DNA of 64,000 nucleotides from an uncultured Burkholderiaceae bacterium (GTDB lineage: Bacteria > Pseudomonadota > Gammaproteobacteria > Burkholderiales > Burkholderiaceae). This document shows positions 55,289 through 64,000 of this stretch, piece after piece (positions within the stretch are counted from its first letter, which is position 1; each line of letters opens with the position of its first letter). The position numbers were made by a program, and so were the translations under genes. The notes beneath the pieces were generated by a model. That model did not search any database, had not been told where the DNA came from, and saw nothing but the letters and a program-made list of their open reading frames with translations. The DNA is taken from contig CALMPB010000467.1 of NCBI GenBank assembly GCA_937871985.1, positions 53,759 to 117,758 on the forward strand, given 5' to 3'.

Positions 55289-56052
55289 ACGCGGCGCTGC
55301 TGGAGGTCCGCGGGTTGAACATGAGTTTCGGCGGGTTGCGTGCCGTCGAAGACATCGCCCTGGACGTCGCTTCCGACGAAGTCTTCGCCATTATCGGCCC
55401 CAACGGCGCGGGCAAGACCACGGTTTTCAATTGCATCAGCGGCTTCTACAAACCCAGTTCGGGCTGCATACGGCTTGATGGCAAGGACGTGAGCGGCCTG
55501 TCCAGCCATAGAATGGCGCGCAAAGGCGTGGTGCGCACATTCCAAAGCCCGCGCCTGTTCAAGAAGCTGACCGTGCTGGAAAACCTTCTGGTGGCCCAGC
55601 ACCAGCATTTGCAAACCGCATTATTGCCCGGTTTTTTTACCATGCCGTCATATCGCCGGGCGGAAAGGGCGGCGCTGGACGTCGCCGGCCAGTGGCTGGA
55701 CTTCATGGGGCTGGGCGCCTATGCGCAGCGGCCCTCGGGCCAGTTGCCGTACGGCCATCAGCGCAAGCTGGAAATAGCGCGCTGCATGGCCGCGCGGCCG
55801 CGCCTATTACTGCTGGACGAGCCGGCAGCCGGGCTCAACCCCAGCGAAAAGCGGGATCTGCAGCAACTTATTCTGCAATTGCGGGCGCAGTTCGGCGTCG
55901 CGGTGCTTTTCATCGAACACGACATGAGCATGGTCATGGGCATTTCCGACAGAGTCCTGGTCATGGAACATGGCCAGGCCATAGCCTGCGGCTTGCCGGA
56001 CGAAATACGCGCGAACCCCCGCGTGATCAAGGCCTATCTGGGGGACGAATAG
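55285..56052 (+). CDS. livG: Branched-chain amino-acid ABC ATPase LivG
   Basis: 255-residue ABC ATPase. Walker [10 protein letters not shown], signature [15 protein letters not shown] (the LivG form LPYGxQR instead of LSGGQ) and Walker [16 protein letters not shown] are intact, and the C-terminal IKAYLGDE ends the family domain. The ATG at 55285 overlaps the livM stop by ATGA; a longer frame has no conservation. Paired with LivF, it drives amino-acid uptake. Confidence 0.95.
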   Translation: MNAALLEVRGLNMSFGGLRAVEDIALDVASDEVFAIIGPNGAGKTTVFNCISGFYKPSSGCIRLDGKDVSGLSSHRMARKGVVRTFQSPRLFKKLTVLENLLVAQHQHLQTALLPGFFTMPSYRRAERAALDVAGQWLDFMGLGAYAQRPSGQLPYGHQRKLEIARCMAARPRLLLLDEPAAGLNPSEKRDLQQLILQLRAQFGVAVLFIEHDMSMVMGISDRVLVMEHGQAIACGLPDEIRANPRVIKAYLGDE

Positions 56053-56754
56053 ATGCTGCGGCTGGAACACGTTCATACTCATTACGGCGCCATCAAGGCG
56101 CTGGATGACGTCAGCCTCGAGGTCGGACGGGGCGAAATCGTGGCGCTCATCGGCGCCAACGGCGCGGGTAAAAGCACGTTGCTCATGACGGTTTGCGCAA
56201 CGCCCAAGGCGAGCCAGGGCAGGGTGTGGCTCGAGGACGAAGACATCACCGCCTTACCCACCTGCGAAATCATGCGCCGGGGCATTGCCGTGGCGCCCGA
56301 AGGAAGGCGGGTGTTTTCGCAACTGACGGTGATCGAGAACCTGAGCATGGGCGGCTTCTTTCTGAACAAGCGGCAGCTCGAACAGGGTCTGGAGCGCGTG
56401 CAGCAGCTTTTTCCCCGCTTGCTGGAACGATCCGGTCAACGAGCGGGCACGCTGTCCGGCGGCGAACAACAAATGCTGGCGATAGGCCGCGCGCTCATGA
56501 GCCAGCCCCGCCTGCTGCTGCTCGACGAGCCCACGCTGGGCCTGGCGCCGCTGGTCATCAACCAGATATTCGACGCCATCCGCCTTATCCGCGAAGCGGG
56601 CGTAACCGTGCTCCTGGTCGAGCAGAACGCCGCCAAGGCGTTGCGGGCGGCGGATCGCGGCTATGTGCTCGAAACCGGCAAGCTGGTTCTGGCGGAGAGC
56701 TCCGCCAATTTGCTGGCCGACGAAAACGTCAAAAAAGCCTATCTTGGCGGATAG
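56053..56754 (+). CDS. livF: Branched-chain amino-acid ABC ATPase LivF
   Basis: 233-residue ABC ATPase. Walker A GANGAGKST, signature LSGGEQQMLAIGRAL and Walker B LLLLDEPTLGLAP are intact. Its start codon directly follows the livG stop. The end of the gene (VKKAYLGG and stop) forms one arm of a rho-independent terminator, so it is the last gene of the operon. Confidence 0.95.
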   Translation: MLRLEHVHTHYGAIKALDDVSLEVGRGEIVALIGANGAGKSTLLMTVCATPKASQGRVWLEDEDITALPTCEIMRRGIAVAPEGRRVFSQLTVIENLSMGGFFLNKRQLEQGLERVQQLFPRLLERSGQRAGTLSGGEQQMLAIGRALMSQPRLLLLDEPTLGLAPLVINQIFDAIRLIREAGVTVLLVEQNAAKALRAADRGYVLETGKLVLAESSANLLADENVKKAYLGG

Positions 56755-56761
56755 GCTTTTT
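56732..56761 (+). terminator. Terminator overlapping the 3' end of livF
   Basis: A 12-bp perfect stem (AAAAAGCCTATC/GATAGGCTTTTT) with a 6-base loop ends in a T-run. The livF stop codon (56752-56754) lies in the right arm. The A/T ends of the stem also allow minus-strand use, for the GST transcript that comes from the other side. Confidence 0.9.
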
Positions 56762-56834
56762 CGGTTGCGAAAATACTTGCAACAGGGCTTGTCTTCGGGG
56801 CGAGTCCGAGCCCCGAGGCCGGAAATGCTTTTAT

Positions 56835-57443
56835 TTATGCCAGGCCTTGCTTCTTGAGCGCGGTCTGCACGCCCGAGTCGGCATCCAGGCGTGCAAAGAA
56901 TGCCGAAAGATTGGGCTTGTCGGAGAAATCCACCTGCTTGGCCTTGGCCCAGCGCAAGATGGTGTACAGATAGGGGTCGGCAATGGAACGATTGCCGGCC
57001 TGGTATTGCTTGCCTTCCAGGTTTTTATCGGCGACGCCGAAAAGAAACTGCACGCGGTCGACCGATTTTTGCGTGAGTATGTTTTGCACGGCGGGGTCTT
57101 CGCTGTATGAGGCGGCGCCGAAAATCATCGAGAAAGTGCGGTGCAGGTCGGAATTGCAGAACGACAGCCAGCGGCGCACTTCGGCGCGCTGCTCGGGCGT
57201 TTTGCCATGCAGGCCGGCTTCGGGGTGTTTTTCGTTGAGGTATTCGACGATGGCGGGGTTCTGGGTAAGGGTAAGCGAGCCGTCGACCAGAACCGGAACG
57301 GATCCGACCGGATTCAGGGCCAGGAATTCCGGGTTGCGCAGGGCCGTGCGCTCGACCAATTGCAGCTCGTAGGGGGTGCCTATCCATTCCAGCACGATTT
57401 GCGAGGCCAGTGGGCAGGCGCCGGTCATGTAATAAAGTTTCAT
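56835..57443 (-). CDS. Glutathione S-transferase family protein
   Basis: 202-residue GST. The N-terminal thioredoxin-like domain (about 1-80) begins MKLYYMTGACPLASQIVLEW and includes NPVGSVPVLVDGSLTLTQNPAIVEYL, the typical glutathione-binding cis-Pro and Ser region. The C-terminal helical domain (about 90-200) follows. The ATG at 57443 opens the domain; the frame extends upstream without conservation. The N-terminus resembles beta-class bacterial GSTs, whose catalytic Cys matches C10 in TGAC; the substrate is unknown. Confidence 0.92.
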   Translation of the reverse strand: MKLYYMTGACPLASQIVLEWIGTPYELQLVERTALRNPEFLALNPVGSVPVLVDGSLTLTQNPAIVEYLNEKHPEAGLHGKTPEQRAEVRRWLSFCNSDLHRTFSMIFGAASYSEDPAVQNILTQKSVDRVQFLFGVADKNLEGKQYQAGNRSIADPYLYTILRWAKAKQVDFSDKPNLSAFFARLDADSGVQTALKKQGLA

Positions 57444-57611
57444 TCCTCTTCCTTCTTCGATGAGATTGTCCAGATTGAACAGCAAAGCTCCAATTCTATC
57501 CCTTGGCGCTCTGTTAACATAATCCTGATGCGGGCCGCCGGTCAAACACCACCGGCCCGCCAGGCCCTCGCGCTGATGGCGCAACCCGACTCAACAGGCT
57601 CGATCGTCAAT

Positions 57612-58382
57612 ATGGATGCACCGGATTTTTCTTTACGCGGCAAACTGGCCCTGATCACGGGCTCCGCGCAGGGACTGGGCTTTTCCATTGCGCAGGCCTA
57701 CGCGGCCAGCGGAGCCCGCGTCATCATCAACGGGCGCAATGCGCAGCGCGTCAACGACGCTGTCGAGCGCCTGGCCCGCCAAGGGTTTACCGCTTATCCG
57801 CTGGTCATGGACATCGGACGCCTGCGCGAACTGCAGGGTCGCTATGAAAAAATCCAGGCCGATTGGGGGACGCCCGACATCCTGGTCAACAACGTCGGCG
57901 TGCGCATCCGCAAATCCCTGGCCCAGGCCAGCCTCGACGAGGTGCTCGAGCTCATCAATATCGACCTGGTGGCGGGCGTGCAATTATCGAAGCTTGCGGC
58001 GCAAGCCATGGTCGGCCAGGGCACGGCGGGGCGCATCATTACCCTGACATCCATTGCCGGGCAACTGGCGCGCCCCGGCGACGCCATCTATCCGGTCGCC
58101 AAGCAGGGACTGACGGGCCTGGTACGGGCCCTGGCAGTCGAGTTCGGCGCGCACGGCATCACCAGCAACGGCATAGCCCCCGGAACCTTCGTCACCGAGA
58201 CCAACCGGGATCTGGCCGCCGACCCGGTTCGCGGCCCGGCGGTGGCGGCCCGCAACCCGCTTGGACGCTGGGGCCAGCCTCACGAAATCGCCGGAGCCGC
58301 CGTTTTCCTGGCCTCTCCAGCCGCCTCGTACGTCAACGGGCACATCCTGGTCGTCGACGGCGGTTTTTCCATTACGTTCTGA
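57612..58382 (+). CDS. Short-chain dehydrogenase (gluconate 5-dehydrogenase-like)
   Basis: 256-residue classical SDR. The start MDAPDFSLRGKLALITGSAQGLG contains the TGxxxGxG Rossmann motif; NNVG and the catalytic Ser and Tyr (SIAGQLARPGDAIYPVAK) follow, and the end VNGHILVVDGGFSITF is typical of this group. The best resemblance is to gluconate 5-dehydrogenases, but substrate is not proven. Other in-frame ATGs exist at 57528 and 57576; I chose 57612 for the family length. It is 8 bases upstream of epd and may be cotranscribed. Confidence 0.85.
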   Translation: MDAPDFSLRGKLALITGSAQGLGFSIAQAYAASGARVIINGRNAQRVNDAVERLARQGFTAYPLVMDIGRLRELQGRYEKIQADWGTPDILVNNVGVRIRKSLAQASLDEVLELINIDLVAGVQLSKLAAQAMVGQGTAGRIITLTSIAGQLARPGDAIYPVAKQGLTGLVRALAVEFGAHGITSNGIAPGTFVTETNRDLAADPVRGPAVAARNPLGRWGQPHEIAGAAVFLASPAASYVNGHILVVDGGFSITF

Positions 58383-58390
58383 GCCTTTAC

Positions 58391-59443
58391 ATGACTACTC
58401 CCGTCCGCCTGGCCATCAATGGTTACGGCCGCATCGGCCGCTGCTTTCTGCGGGCCCTTTACGAGTCTTCCCTCAAGGATGAGTTCCGCATCGTCGCCAT
58501 CAACGAACCGGCCGACCTGGCCAGCATGGCATACCTGACGCGTTTCGATTCCACGCATGGCGTCTTCCACGGCTCGGTGGAGCAGGGGACGGACTGCCTG
58601 ATCGTGAACGGTGAAACCGTGCGGGTCACGCATGCATCGGAACCCGAGGACGTGGACTGGCGCGGCCTGGACATCGACATGCTGGTCGAGTGTTCCGGAC
58701 GCTACGGATCACGCGGCGAATTGACCCGGTTTTTAAAGGCGGGCTGCCCGAGGGTGCTGCTTTCGCATCCCGGCAACAGCGCCGCCGACATCGATTTCAC
58801 CATGGTCTACGGCATCAATCACCGCAGCCTTTCGGGCGAGGAGCAACTGGTGTCCAATGCCTCGTGCACGACCAACGCCATTGTGCCGGTGCTGAAACTG
58901 CTGGACGAATCGTTCGGCATCGAGCAGGCCAGCCTTACCACGCTGCACTCCGTCATGAACGATCAGCCCCTCATCGACGGCTACCACAGCTCGGACCTTC
59001 GCCGCACGAGATCGGCCATGCAGTCCATCGTTCCGGTTTCCACCGGCCTGGCCCGGGGCGTCGAACGCCTGCTGCCTCAATTGGCCGGCCGGGTACAGGC
59101 CAAGGCCATCCGGGTTCCGACGCTCAATGTCTCGGCCATCGACCTGATGGTCAATCTGGGCCGCGACGTGACGACGGCGGGCCTGAACGCGCTGATGATG
59201 GAGGCGGCCAACGCCAGTCCGGGCCTGGCCGGCTATTCCGACAATCCCCATGCCTCGGTGGATTTCAACCACAACCCTTGTTCCTTCATCATCGATGGCA
59301 GCCAGACCCGGGTCAACGGCAGCCGCTTTGCCAATCTGTTCGTGTGGTTCGATAATGAGTGGGGTTTTGTCAACCGCATGCTGGACGCCGCCGCAACCTG
59401 GTCGGCGAAGCTCCCGGCGGACGCGCAAACACGCGTCCGGTAA
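58391..59443 (+). CDS. epd: Erythrose-4-phosphate dehydrogenase
   Basis: 350-residue member of the glyceraldehyde-3-phosphate dehydrogenase superfamily. The Rossmann start is AINGYGRIGRCFLRAL, and the catalytic Cys (near residue 158) is in SNASCTTNAIVP. The segments DLRRTRSAMQSIVPV, VDFNHNPCSFIIDGSQTRVNGS and VWFDNEWGFVNRML match my memory of E. coli Epd better than Gap. Epd makes 4-phosphoerythronate for vitamin B6 synthesis. A role as a second GAPDH cannot be excluded. Confidence 0.87.
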   Translation: MTTPVRLAINGYGRIGRCFLRALYESSLKDEFRIVAINEPADLASMAYLTRFDSTHGVFHGSVEQGTDCLIVNGETVRVTHASEPEDVDWRGLDIDMLVECSGRYGSRGELTRFLKAGCPRVLLSHPGNSAADIDFTMVYGINHRSLSGEEQLVSNASCTTNAIVPVLKLLDESFGIEQASLTTLHSVMNDQPLIDGYHSSDLRRTRSAMQSIVPVSTGLARGVERLLPQLAGRVQAKAIRVPTLNVSAIDLMVNLGRDVTTAGLNALMMEAANASPGLAGYSDNPHASVDFNHNPCSFIIDGSQTRVNGSRFANLFVWFDNEWGFVNRMLDAAATWSAKLPADAQTRVR

Positions 59444-59545
59444 TCCTGCCGCCAGGCGGGTTAATCCTTCGGCAGGGTACGGCCTGGCGTATAGTTGACG
59501 GTAAATTCAGGCATCGGCTTCTTAAATCGGCACAAGGAAATTGTC

Positions 59546-60943
59546 ATGGCATCCACACGTACAGAAACGGATTCAATGGGCCCCATCGAAGTTCCCGCGG
59601 AGCGGTATTGGGGCGCGCAGACTCAGCGTTCGATCCAGAATTTTCCGATAGGGGTAGCCCGCTTCAAGTGGCAGCGGCCCATCATCCGCTCCCTGGGCAT
59701 CCTGAAAAAAGCCGCGGCCGAAGCCAACGCCGAGCTGGGCGAGCTGCCCCAGGATCTGGCGCGCCTCATCATCCAGGCGGCGGGCGAGGTCGAGCACGGC
59801 AAATTCGACGCCGAATTCCCCCTGGTGGTGTTCCAGACCGGATCGGGCACGCAGTCGAACATGAACGCCAACGAAGTCATCTCCAACCGCGCCATCGAAC
59901 TGGCCGGCGGCACGCGCGGCAGCAAGACCCCCGTGCATCCCAACGACCATGTCAACCGCGGCCAGTCCTCCAACGACACATTTCCCACCGCCATGCACAT
60001 CGCCGTGGCGCAAGAGGTCAACAACCATCTTCTGCCTGCCGTGGGCAAGCTGCGCGACACCTTGGCCGGCAAGGCCGAGGCATACAAAAATGTGGTCAAG
60101 ACCGGCCGAACCCATTTGCAGGACGCCACCCCCATCACCCTGGGCCAGGAAATCAGCGCCTGGGTCGCCCAGCTCGACTTCTCGCTGGGCTGCGTGCGCG
60201 AGGCGCTTCCCGGCATCTACGATCTCGCCATCGGCGGAACGGCGGTGGGAACCGGCCTGAACGCCCATCCACGCTTCGGCGAGGTTGCCGCGGGGCATAT
60301 GGCGCGCATAACCGGGCTGCCGTTCCGGTCGGCGCCCAACAAGTTCTTCGCCCTGTCGGCTCACGATGCGCTGGTCAATATGTCGGCGGCCCTGAGAACC
60401 CTGGCGGGCGGCCTCATGAAAATGGCCAACGACGTTCGGTGGCTGGCAAGCGGGCCCCGCTGCGGCATCGGCGAGCTCTCCATTCCCGACAACGAACCGG
60501 GGTCGTCCATCATGCCGGGCAAAGTCAACCCCACGCAATGCGAAGCCATGACCATGGTCTGCGTGCAGGTCTTCGGCAACGATGCAGCCACGGCGTTTGC
60601 AGGCAGCCAGGGCAATTTTCAGCTCAATGTGTTCAAGCCCGTCATGGTGCACAACGTGCTCGAAAGCATCGAGCTGCTTGGTGATGCCTGCCTGGCCTTC
60701 AACGATCACTGCGCCGTGGGCATCGAGCCCAACCTCGAGACCATCGAGCACAATCTGGAAAAGAACCTGATGCTGGTCACGGCGCTCAATCGCCATATCG
60801 GCTACGACAATGCCGCGGCCATTGCCAAGAAGGCGCAAAAAGAAAAAACCACCTTGCGCCAGGCCGCGCTGGCCCTGGGCCTGCTTACCGATGCGCAGTA
60901 CGACCAGTGGATCGTGCCCATCGACATGACGCATAGTGGCTAG
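59546..60943 (+). CDS. fumC: Fumarate hydratase class II
   Basis: 465-residue iron-free fumarase of the TCA cycle, converting fumarate to malate. The three conserved regions are [28 protein letters not shown] and the signature [16 protein letters not shown]. The ATG at 59546 has AAGGA upstream and begins the conserved part. The stop codon TAG (60941-60943) lies in the CTAG that borders a MITE-like element, so the last codons come right up to the insertion. The length is as expected (about 465), so the insertion has not shortened the protein noticeably. Confidence 0.96.
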   Translation: MASTRTETDSMGPIEVPAERYWGAQTQRSIQNFPIGVARFKWQRPIIRSLGILKKAAAEANAELGELPQDLARLIIQAAGEVEHGKFDAEFPLVVFQTGSGTQSNMNANEVISNRAIELAGGTRGSKTPVHPNDHVNRGQSSNDTFPTAMHIAVAQEVNNHLLPAVGKLRDTLAGKAEAYKNVVKTGRTHLQDATPITLGQEISAWVAQLDFSLGCVREALPGIYDLAIGGTAVGTGLNAHPRFGEVAAGHMARITGLPFRSAPNKFFALSAHDALVNMSAALRTLAGGLMKMANDVRWLASGPRCGIGELSIPDNEPGSSIMPGKVNPTQCEAMTMVCVQVFGNDAATAFAGSQGNFQLNVFKPVMVHNVLESIELLGDACLAFNDHCAVGIEPNLETIEHNLEKNLMLVTALNRHIGYDNAAAIAKKAQKEKTTLRQAALALGLLTDAQYDQWIVPIDMTHSG

Positions 60944-61206
60944 GGCCTGTTAACCCATATTAAGGAGTCGCGAAGCCATGAAAAACCTGACGGATCCAGG
61001 CGCCGGGCGCAGGGCGTATGTCGATACGGACAAGCCCGGCAACGCCGAGCCGGCGGGTTTTTCATGGCTTCCCGCAGGGTTGGGGCTGGAACCGGCCGTT
61101 CGCGGCGTTGCCCCTCCTCGCAAGGCATTGAGCCTTGCTGCGGGGGGCGCCTTGCGCTCAGCCGGTTCCAGCCCCAACGCGATCTCCTTAATATGGGTAA
61201 CAGGCC
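60944..61206. mobile_element. 263-bp palindromic MITE-like element after fumC
   Basis: The ends are near-perfect inverted repeats (24 bases at 60944-60967, 23 bases at 61184-61206; one base missing), both bordered by CTAG (60940-60943, 61207-61210). Inside are two more perfect inverted repeats: 16 bp (60972-60987 with 61056-61071) and 18 bp (61079-61096 with 61161-61178), the second enclosing a small hairpin (61120-61138). The whole would fold into a three-way structure in DNA or RNA. No transposase is present. CTAG borders suggest a four-base target duplication as seen with some IS5-like elements, but CTAG is self-complementary, so this is uncertain. The open frames inside are not taken as genes. 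Confidence 0.8.
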
Positions 61207-61259
61207 CTAGTGTGCGGTTTGGTTGATGCGCCATGTGAACTTTGTACGAGAGGTAAACC

Positions 61260-61646
61260 ATGAACCGTCGTTTCCATATTCAAATCCGCCGGGCTTACGA
61301 GGCGCCGCAGGACAGCGACGGTTTCCGTGTCTTTGTCGACCGGCTCTGGCCGCGGGGGCTTTCCAAGGAAAAGTTCAAGTTCGACCTATGGTGCAAGGAT
61401 CTGGCGCCTACTCCGGCGCTGCGCACCTGGTTCGGCCACAAGGTGGAACATTGGCAAGGCTTTCGCGAACGCTACGAACAAGAGCTGCGCACTCCTGAAC
61501 AAAAAGAACGCATGCGCGAAGTGGGCGCCCAAAGCCCGCAATCCACCATCACCCTGGTCTATGGCGCCAAAGACCCCGAGCACAATCAAGCGGTGATTCT
61601 CGCCGCCGAAATGCAGCGCGTGCTCAACGCCGCCGCAAAAAAATAG
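61260..61646 (+). CDS. DUF488 family protein
   Basis: 128-residue protein of the DUF488 family. It has the typical RAYEAPQDSDGFRVFVDRLWPRGLSKEKFKFDLWCKDLAPTPALRTWFGHK-type N-terminal part (signature VDRLWPRG) and the ending TLVYGAKDPEHNQAVIL. The family has no settled function; links to DNA repair or stress have been proposed. It has GAGAGGT upstream and follows the MITE-like element by 54 bases. An independent promoter or read-through from the element would be needed. Confidence 0.9.
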   Translation: MNRRFHIQIRRAYEAPQDSDGFRVFVDRLWPRGLSKEKFKFDLWCKDLAPTPALRTWFGHKVEHWQGFRERYEQELRTPEQKERMREVGAQSPQSTITLVYGAKDPEHNQAVILAAEMQRVLNAAAKK

Positions 61647-61737
61647 CATTTCAAATTCAAAGGAGGGCGTTCAAAGGACTATACTGGTCTGAACACGGCA
61701 TGGTCGGGGCCGCGCCGTAAAACATAAGGAGCCCGAT

Positions 61738-63102
61738 ATGTTCAGGGTACTCCGGCAAGTCGTTCAGGCGCGCCGTGCCGCGGCCATTCTTTGTTTCGCG
61801 GCGATTGGCGCCGCCGCGGCGCTATTGGGCGCGGCGGGGGCCAAGGCGCTTGCCCAATCCATCCAGCCCGTGGTTGTCGATCTGCGCGTCGACGGCATCA
61901 TCAGCCCGGCCAGCGCCGGCTTCATCACTCAAGGCATTGCGCAAGCCGCCAGCGACAAGGCAGCCCTGGTGGTCATCCAACTGGATACGCCCGGCGGCCT
62001 CGACACCTCGATGCGCAGCATCGTGCAGGCCATTCTGGCATCGCCCGTGCCCGTCGCCACGTTCGTCAGCCCCGGCGGCGCCCGCGCGGCCAGCGCCGGC
62101 ACCTTTATTTTGTATGCCAGCCACATTGCGGCCATGACCCCCGCCAGCAATCTGGGCGCGGCTTCTCCTGTGCAGATCGGCGGGTTTTCTCCCGCCTCCG
62201 GCGGCCACGACACCATGAGCACAAAAATCGCCAACGATGCCGTTGCCTACATACGCAGCCTGGCGCAATTGCGTGGACGAAACATCCAGTTCGCCGAAAG
62301 CGCGGTGCGGGATGCCGCCAGCATGACGGCCAACGATGCATTGAAAAGCCATGTCATCGATGTCGTCGCCGGCAATCTCGACGAGCTGCTCGCCAAGGTA
62401 GACGGGCGGGAAGTCAAGCTCGCGCAGGGAACTGTCGTGCTGCATACCCGCAACGCGCGGATCGTGCATGAAGCGCCGGGCTGGCGCAGCCAGTTGCTGG
62501 CCCTTATCGCCAATCCGCAGGTGGCGTTGGTGCTGCTGATGGTGGGCATCTACGGCTTGTTCTACGAGTTCCTCAACCCGGGCCTGGCCTTGCCGGGCGT
62601 GGCGGGCCTTATTTGCCTGCTGCTGGGCCTGTACGCGTTTCAGTTGCTGCCGGTCAACTGGACCGGCGTCGCCTTGCTGGGGTTGGGTATTTCACTGATG
62701 GTGGCCGAGGCCTTCCTGCCCAGCTTGGGCATCGTCGGCGCGGGCGGCGTTGTTGCCTTTATTCTGGGCGGGCTGTTTCTGACCGACACCGGCGTGCCGG
62801 GATACGATTTGTCCTTGCCCTTTCTTGCCGGCGTGGCGTTGTGCAGCGCGGCTTTCCTGATCATTGTCGGCACAGTGGCCGCGCGTGCCCATAAGCGTCC
62901 CGTCGTCAGCGGCCGCGAAGACATGATAGGCAAGGAAGGGGTGGTCTCTTCTGCGGGCCACGATGCCGTCTATGCCGACATCCAGGGCGAGAGCTGGCTG
63001 GTTCGCCACAGCGGCGGCCTGGCGCCCGGCGATCGTGTGCGCGTCACCGGCATGGAAGGGCTGACCTTGCTGGTGGAGCACGTTCGGACGGACAAAGCGT
63101 AA
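61738..63102 (+). CDS. NfeD-like membrane protease
   Basis: 454-residue long-form NfeD protein. A signal/membrane segment (about 1-40) is followed by a ClpP-like serine protease domain (about 45-235) with the motif [17 protein letters not shown], whose SAG Ser is the likely nucleophile, and [13 protein letters not shown]. Four to five membrane helices (about 250-380) and a C-terminal OB-fold NfeDC domain (about 395-450) follow. It has AAGGAG before the start. NfeD and SPFH genes form a conserved pair; NfeD is thought to cleave or partner the stomatin-like protein in the membrane. Confidence 0.93.
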   Translation: MFRVLRQVVQARRAAAILCFAAIGAAAALLGAAGAKALAQSIQPVVVDLRVDGIISPASAGFITQGIAQAASDKAALVVIQLDTPGGLDTSMRSIVQAILASPVPVATFVSPGGARAASAGTFILYASHIAAMTPASNLGAASPVQIGGFSPASGGHDTMSTKIANDAVAYIRSLAQLRGRNIQFAESAVRDAASMTANDALKSHVIDVVAGNLDELLAKVDGREVKLAQGTVVLHTRNARIVHEAPGWRSQLLALIANPQVALVLLMVGIYGLFYEFLNPGLALPGVAGLICLLLGLYAFQLLPVNWTGVALLGLGISLMVAEAFLPSLGIVGAGGVVAFILGGLFLTDTGVPGYDLSLPFLAGVALCSAAFLIIVGTVAARAHKRPVVSGREDMIGKEGVVSSAGHDAVYADIQGESWLVRHSGGLAPGDRVRVTGMEGLTLLVEHVRTDKA

Positions 63103-63149
63103 GCAAGTTTCAACTTTGCCGCCACGGCGCGGCAACAAGGAGAACCTCT

Positions 63150-63998
63150 ATGTTCTACAGTTTATATAGCTTGAATATCGGATTGTTGACCATCATCGTC
63201 ATCGTCCTGCTCATTGTGTTCAATGCCCTCAAGGTTTTGCGCGAATACCAGCGGGGCGTCATTTTTACCCTGGGCCGCTTCACCAAGGTAAAAGGCCCGG
63301 GCTTGATCTTCGTCATTCCCGGCATCCAGCAGATGGTTCGGGTGGATCTTCGCGTGGTGACCATGGACGTGCCCAGCCAGGACGTCATTTCGCACGACAA
63401 CGTTTCGGTCAAGGTCAACGCGGTGCTGTATTTTCGGGTGATTTCGCCCGAGAAGGCCATTATCCAGGTCGAACGCTATCTGGAAGCCACGAGCCAGCTT
63501 GCGCAAACCACATTGCGCGCGGTGCTGGGCAAGCACGAGCTGGACGAGATGCTTTCCGAACGCGAAAAGCTGAACCTGGACGTGCAAAAGATACTCGACG
63601 AGCAAACCAACTCGTGGGGCATCAAGGTTACCAACGTCGAGATCAAGCATATCGACCTCAATGAAAACATGATCCGCGCCATTGCGCGCCAGGCCGAGGC
63701 CGAGCGCGAGCGGCGCGCCAAGGTCATACATGCCGAGGGCGAAAAGCAGGCCGCGCAGGCCCTGATGGAAGCCGCCGAAACGCTGGCGCGCCAGCCCTCG
63801 GCCATGCAATTGCGCTATCTGCAAACCTTGACCCAGGTTGCTGGCGACAAGACGTCGACCCTGGTCTTTCCCGTGCCCATCGACCTGCTGTCGAATTTCA
63901 TGGGCCATGGGGCAATACCCAACCTTCCGCCCGCGCCGCCCGCTGCTCCGGAAACGCCAAACCCCGATTTGCCGCCCCGCATCGATCCTGTCGCCTGA
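63150..63998 (+). CDS. SPFH/stomatin-like protein (slipin)
   Basis: 282-residue SPFH protein. One N-terminal helix (about 5-25) anchors it in the inner membrane; the SPFH domain (about 30-190) has [22 protein letters not shown] and [37 protein letters not shown] strands, and a coiled coil (about 185-240, rich in [20 protein letters not shown]) follows. The tail is Pro-rich. It partners the NfeD protein encoded upstream; a start 47 bases later with AAGGAG supports a two-gene operon. The stop codon is two bases before the end of the window. Confidence 0.94.
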   Translation: MFYSLYSLNIGLLTIIVIVLLIVFNALKVLREYQRGVIFTLGRFTKVKGPGLIFVIPGIQQMVRVDLRVVTMDVPSQDVISHDNVSVKVNAVLYFRVISPEKAIIQVERYLEATSQLAQTTLRAVLGKHELDEMLSEREKLNLDVQKILDEQTNSWGIKVTNVEIKHIDLNENMIRAIARQAEAERERRAKVIHAEGEKQAAQALMEAAETLARQPSAMQLRYLQTLTQVAGDKTSTLVFPVPIDLLSNFMGHGAIPNLPPAPPAAPETPNPDLPPRIDPVA

Positions 63999-64000
63999 CA

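Noticed and set aside
60978..61226. 82-codon plus-strand open frame inside the MITE-like element
   Set aside because: Its translation only reflects the palindromic repeats; similar frames exist on the other strand.

Overview
The window is GC-rich, densely coded DNA from a betaproteobacterium. It is most likely of the family Alcaligenaceae (order Burkholderiales; Bordetella, Achromobacter or Pusillimonas relatives). The evidence is the BbZIP-like metal transporter, the glnA-ntrB-ntrC order, the imuA-imuB-dnaE2 mutagenesis cassette, the liv operon, and an 82-bp GC-rich intergenic repeat of a type familiar from this group. The genus cannot be fixed from the sequence alone. All the main genes look chromosomal. 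No phage, plasmid, CRISPR or transposase gene is visible.

Left part (1-15882). The end of a SUF iron-sulfur operon (sufS, sufU, sufT) is closed by three tandem terminator-bearing repeats. Then comes a biofilm-matrix region read on the minus strand. It holds a complete but unusual curli locus: csgE-csgF-csgG, one large curlin, a CsgH-like chaperone, and a LuxR-type regulator with a degenerate receiver. It is followed by the poly-beta-1,6-N-acetylglucosamine operon pgaABCD. Divergent from pgaA is an EAL-CBS-GGDEF protein that probably sets cyclic-di-GMP levels. Amyloid, polysaccharide and c-di-GMP control thus sit within about 13.5 kb. A tRNA-Pro(GGG) follows.

Middle (16099-37219). Ktr-type potassium uptake (a TrkH/KtrB channel and its KtrA subunit), an old yellow enzyme, two lipoproteins of unknown function, a thioesterase, YqeY, and the SOS mutasome imuA-imuB-dnaE2 behind a near-perfect LexA box. 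Then a YpfH-like hydrolase whose nucleophile position is Asp, an NRDE protein, a PBP7-type endopeptidase and an exported MTA/SAH nucleosidase-like protein. That last gene starts a tight four-gene operon with a DUF985 cupin, an SDR and a ZIP transporter. YicC, RNase PH, RdgB and HemW follow.

Right part (37336-63998). Nitrogen control: glnA behind a canonical sigma-54 promoter, then ntrB and ntrC. A ferric-iron ABC importer (fbpABC) lies behind an AT-rich operator-like region. Next are ferredoxin-NADP reductase, RidA, RecG, the peroxide regulator OxyR next to Dps, and a branched-chain amino-acid ABC operon with proC and yhhQ inserted between its binding-protein gene and the rest. GST, SDR, Epd and FumC follow. 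Exactly at the fumC stop codon sits a 263-bp palindromic MITE-like element with CTAG on both sides. The window ends with DUF488, NfeD and SPFH/stomatin genes.

I found no obviously new defence or metabolic system. The most unusual items are the rearranged curli locus with its hairpins and bent DNA, the fumC-linked MITE-like element, and the Ser-to-Asp change in the YpfH-like hydrolase.
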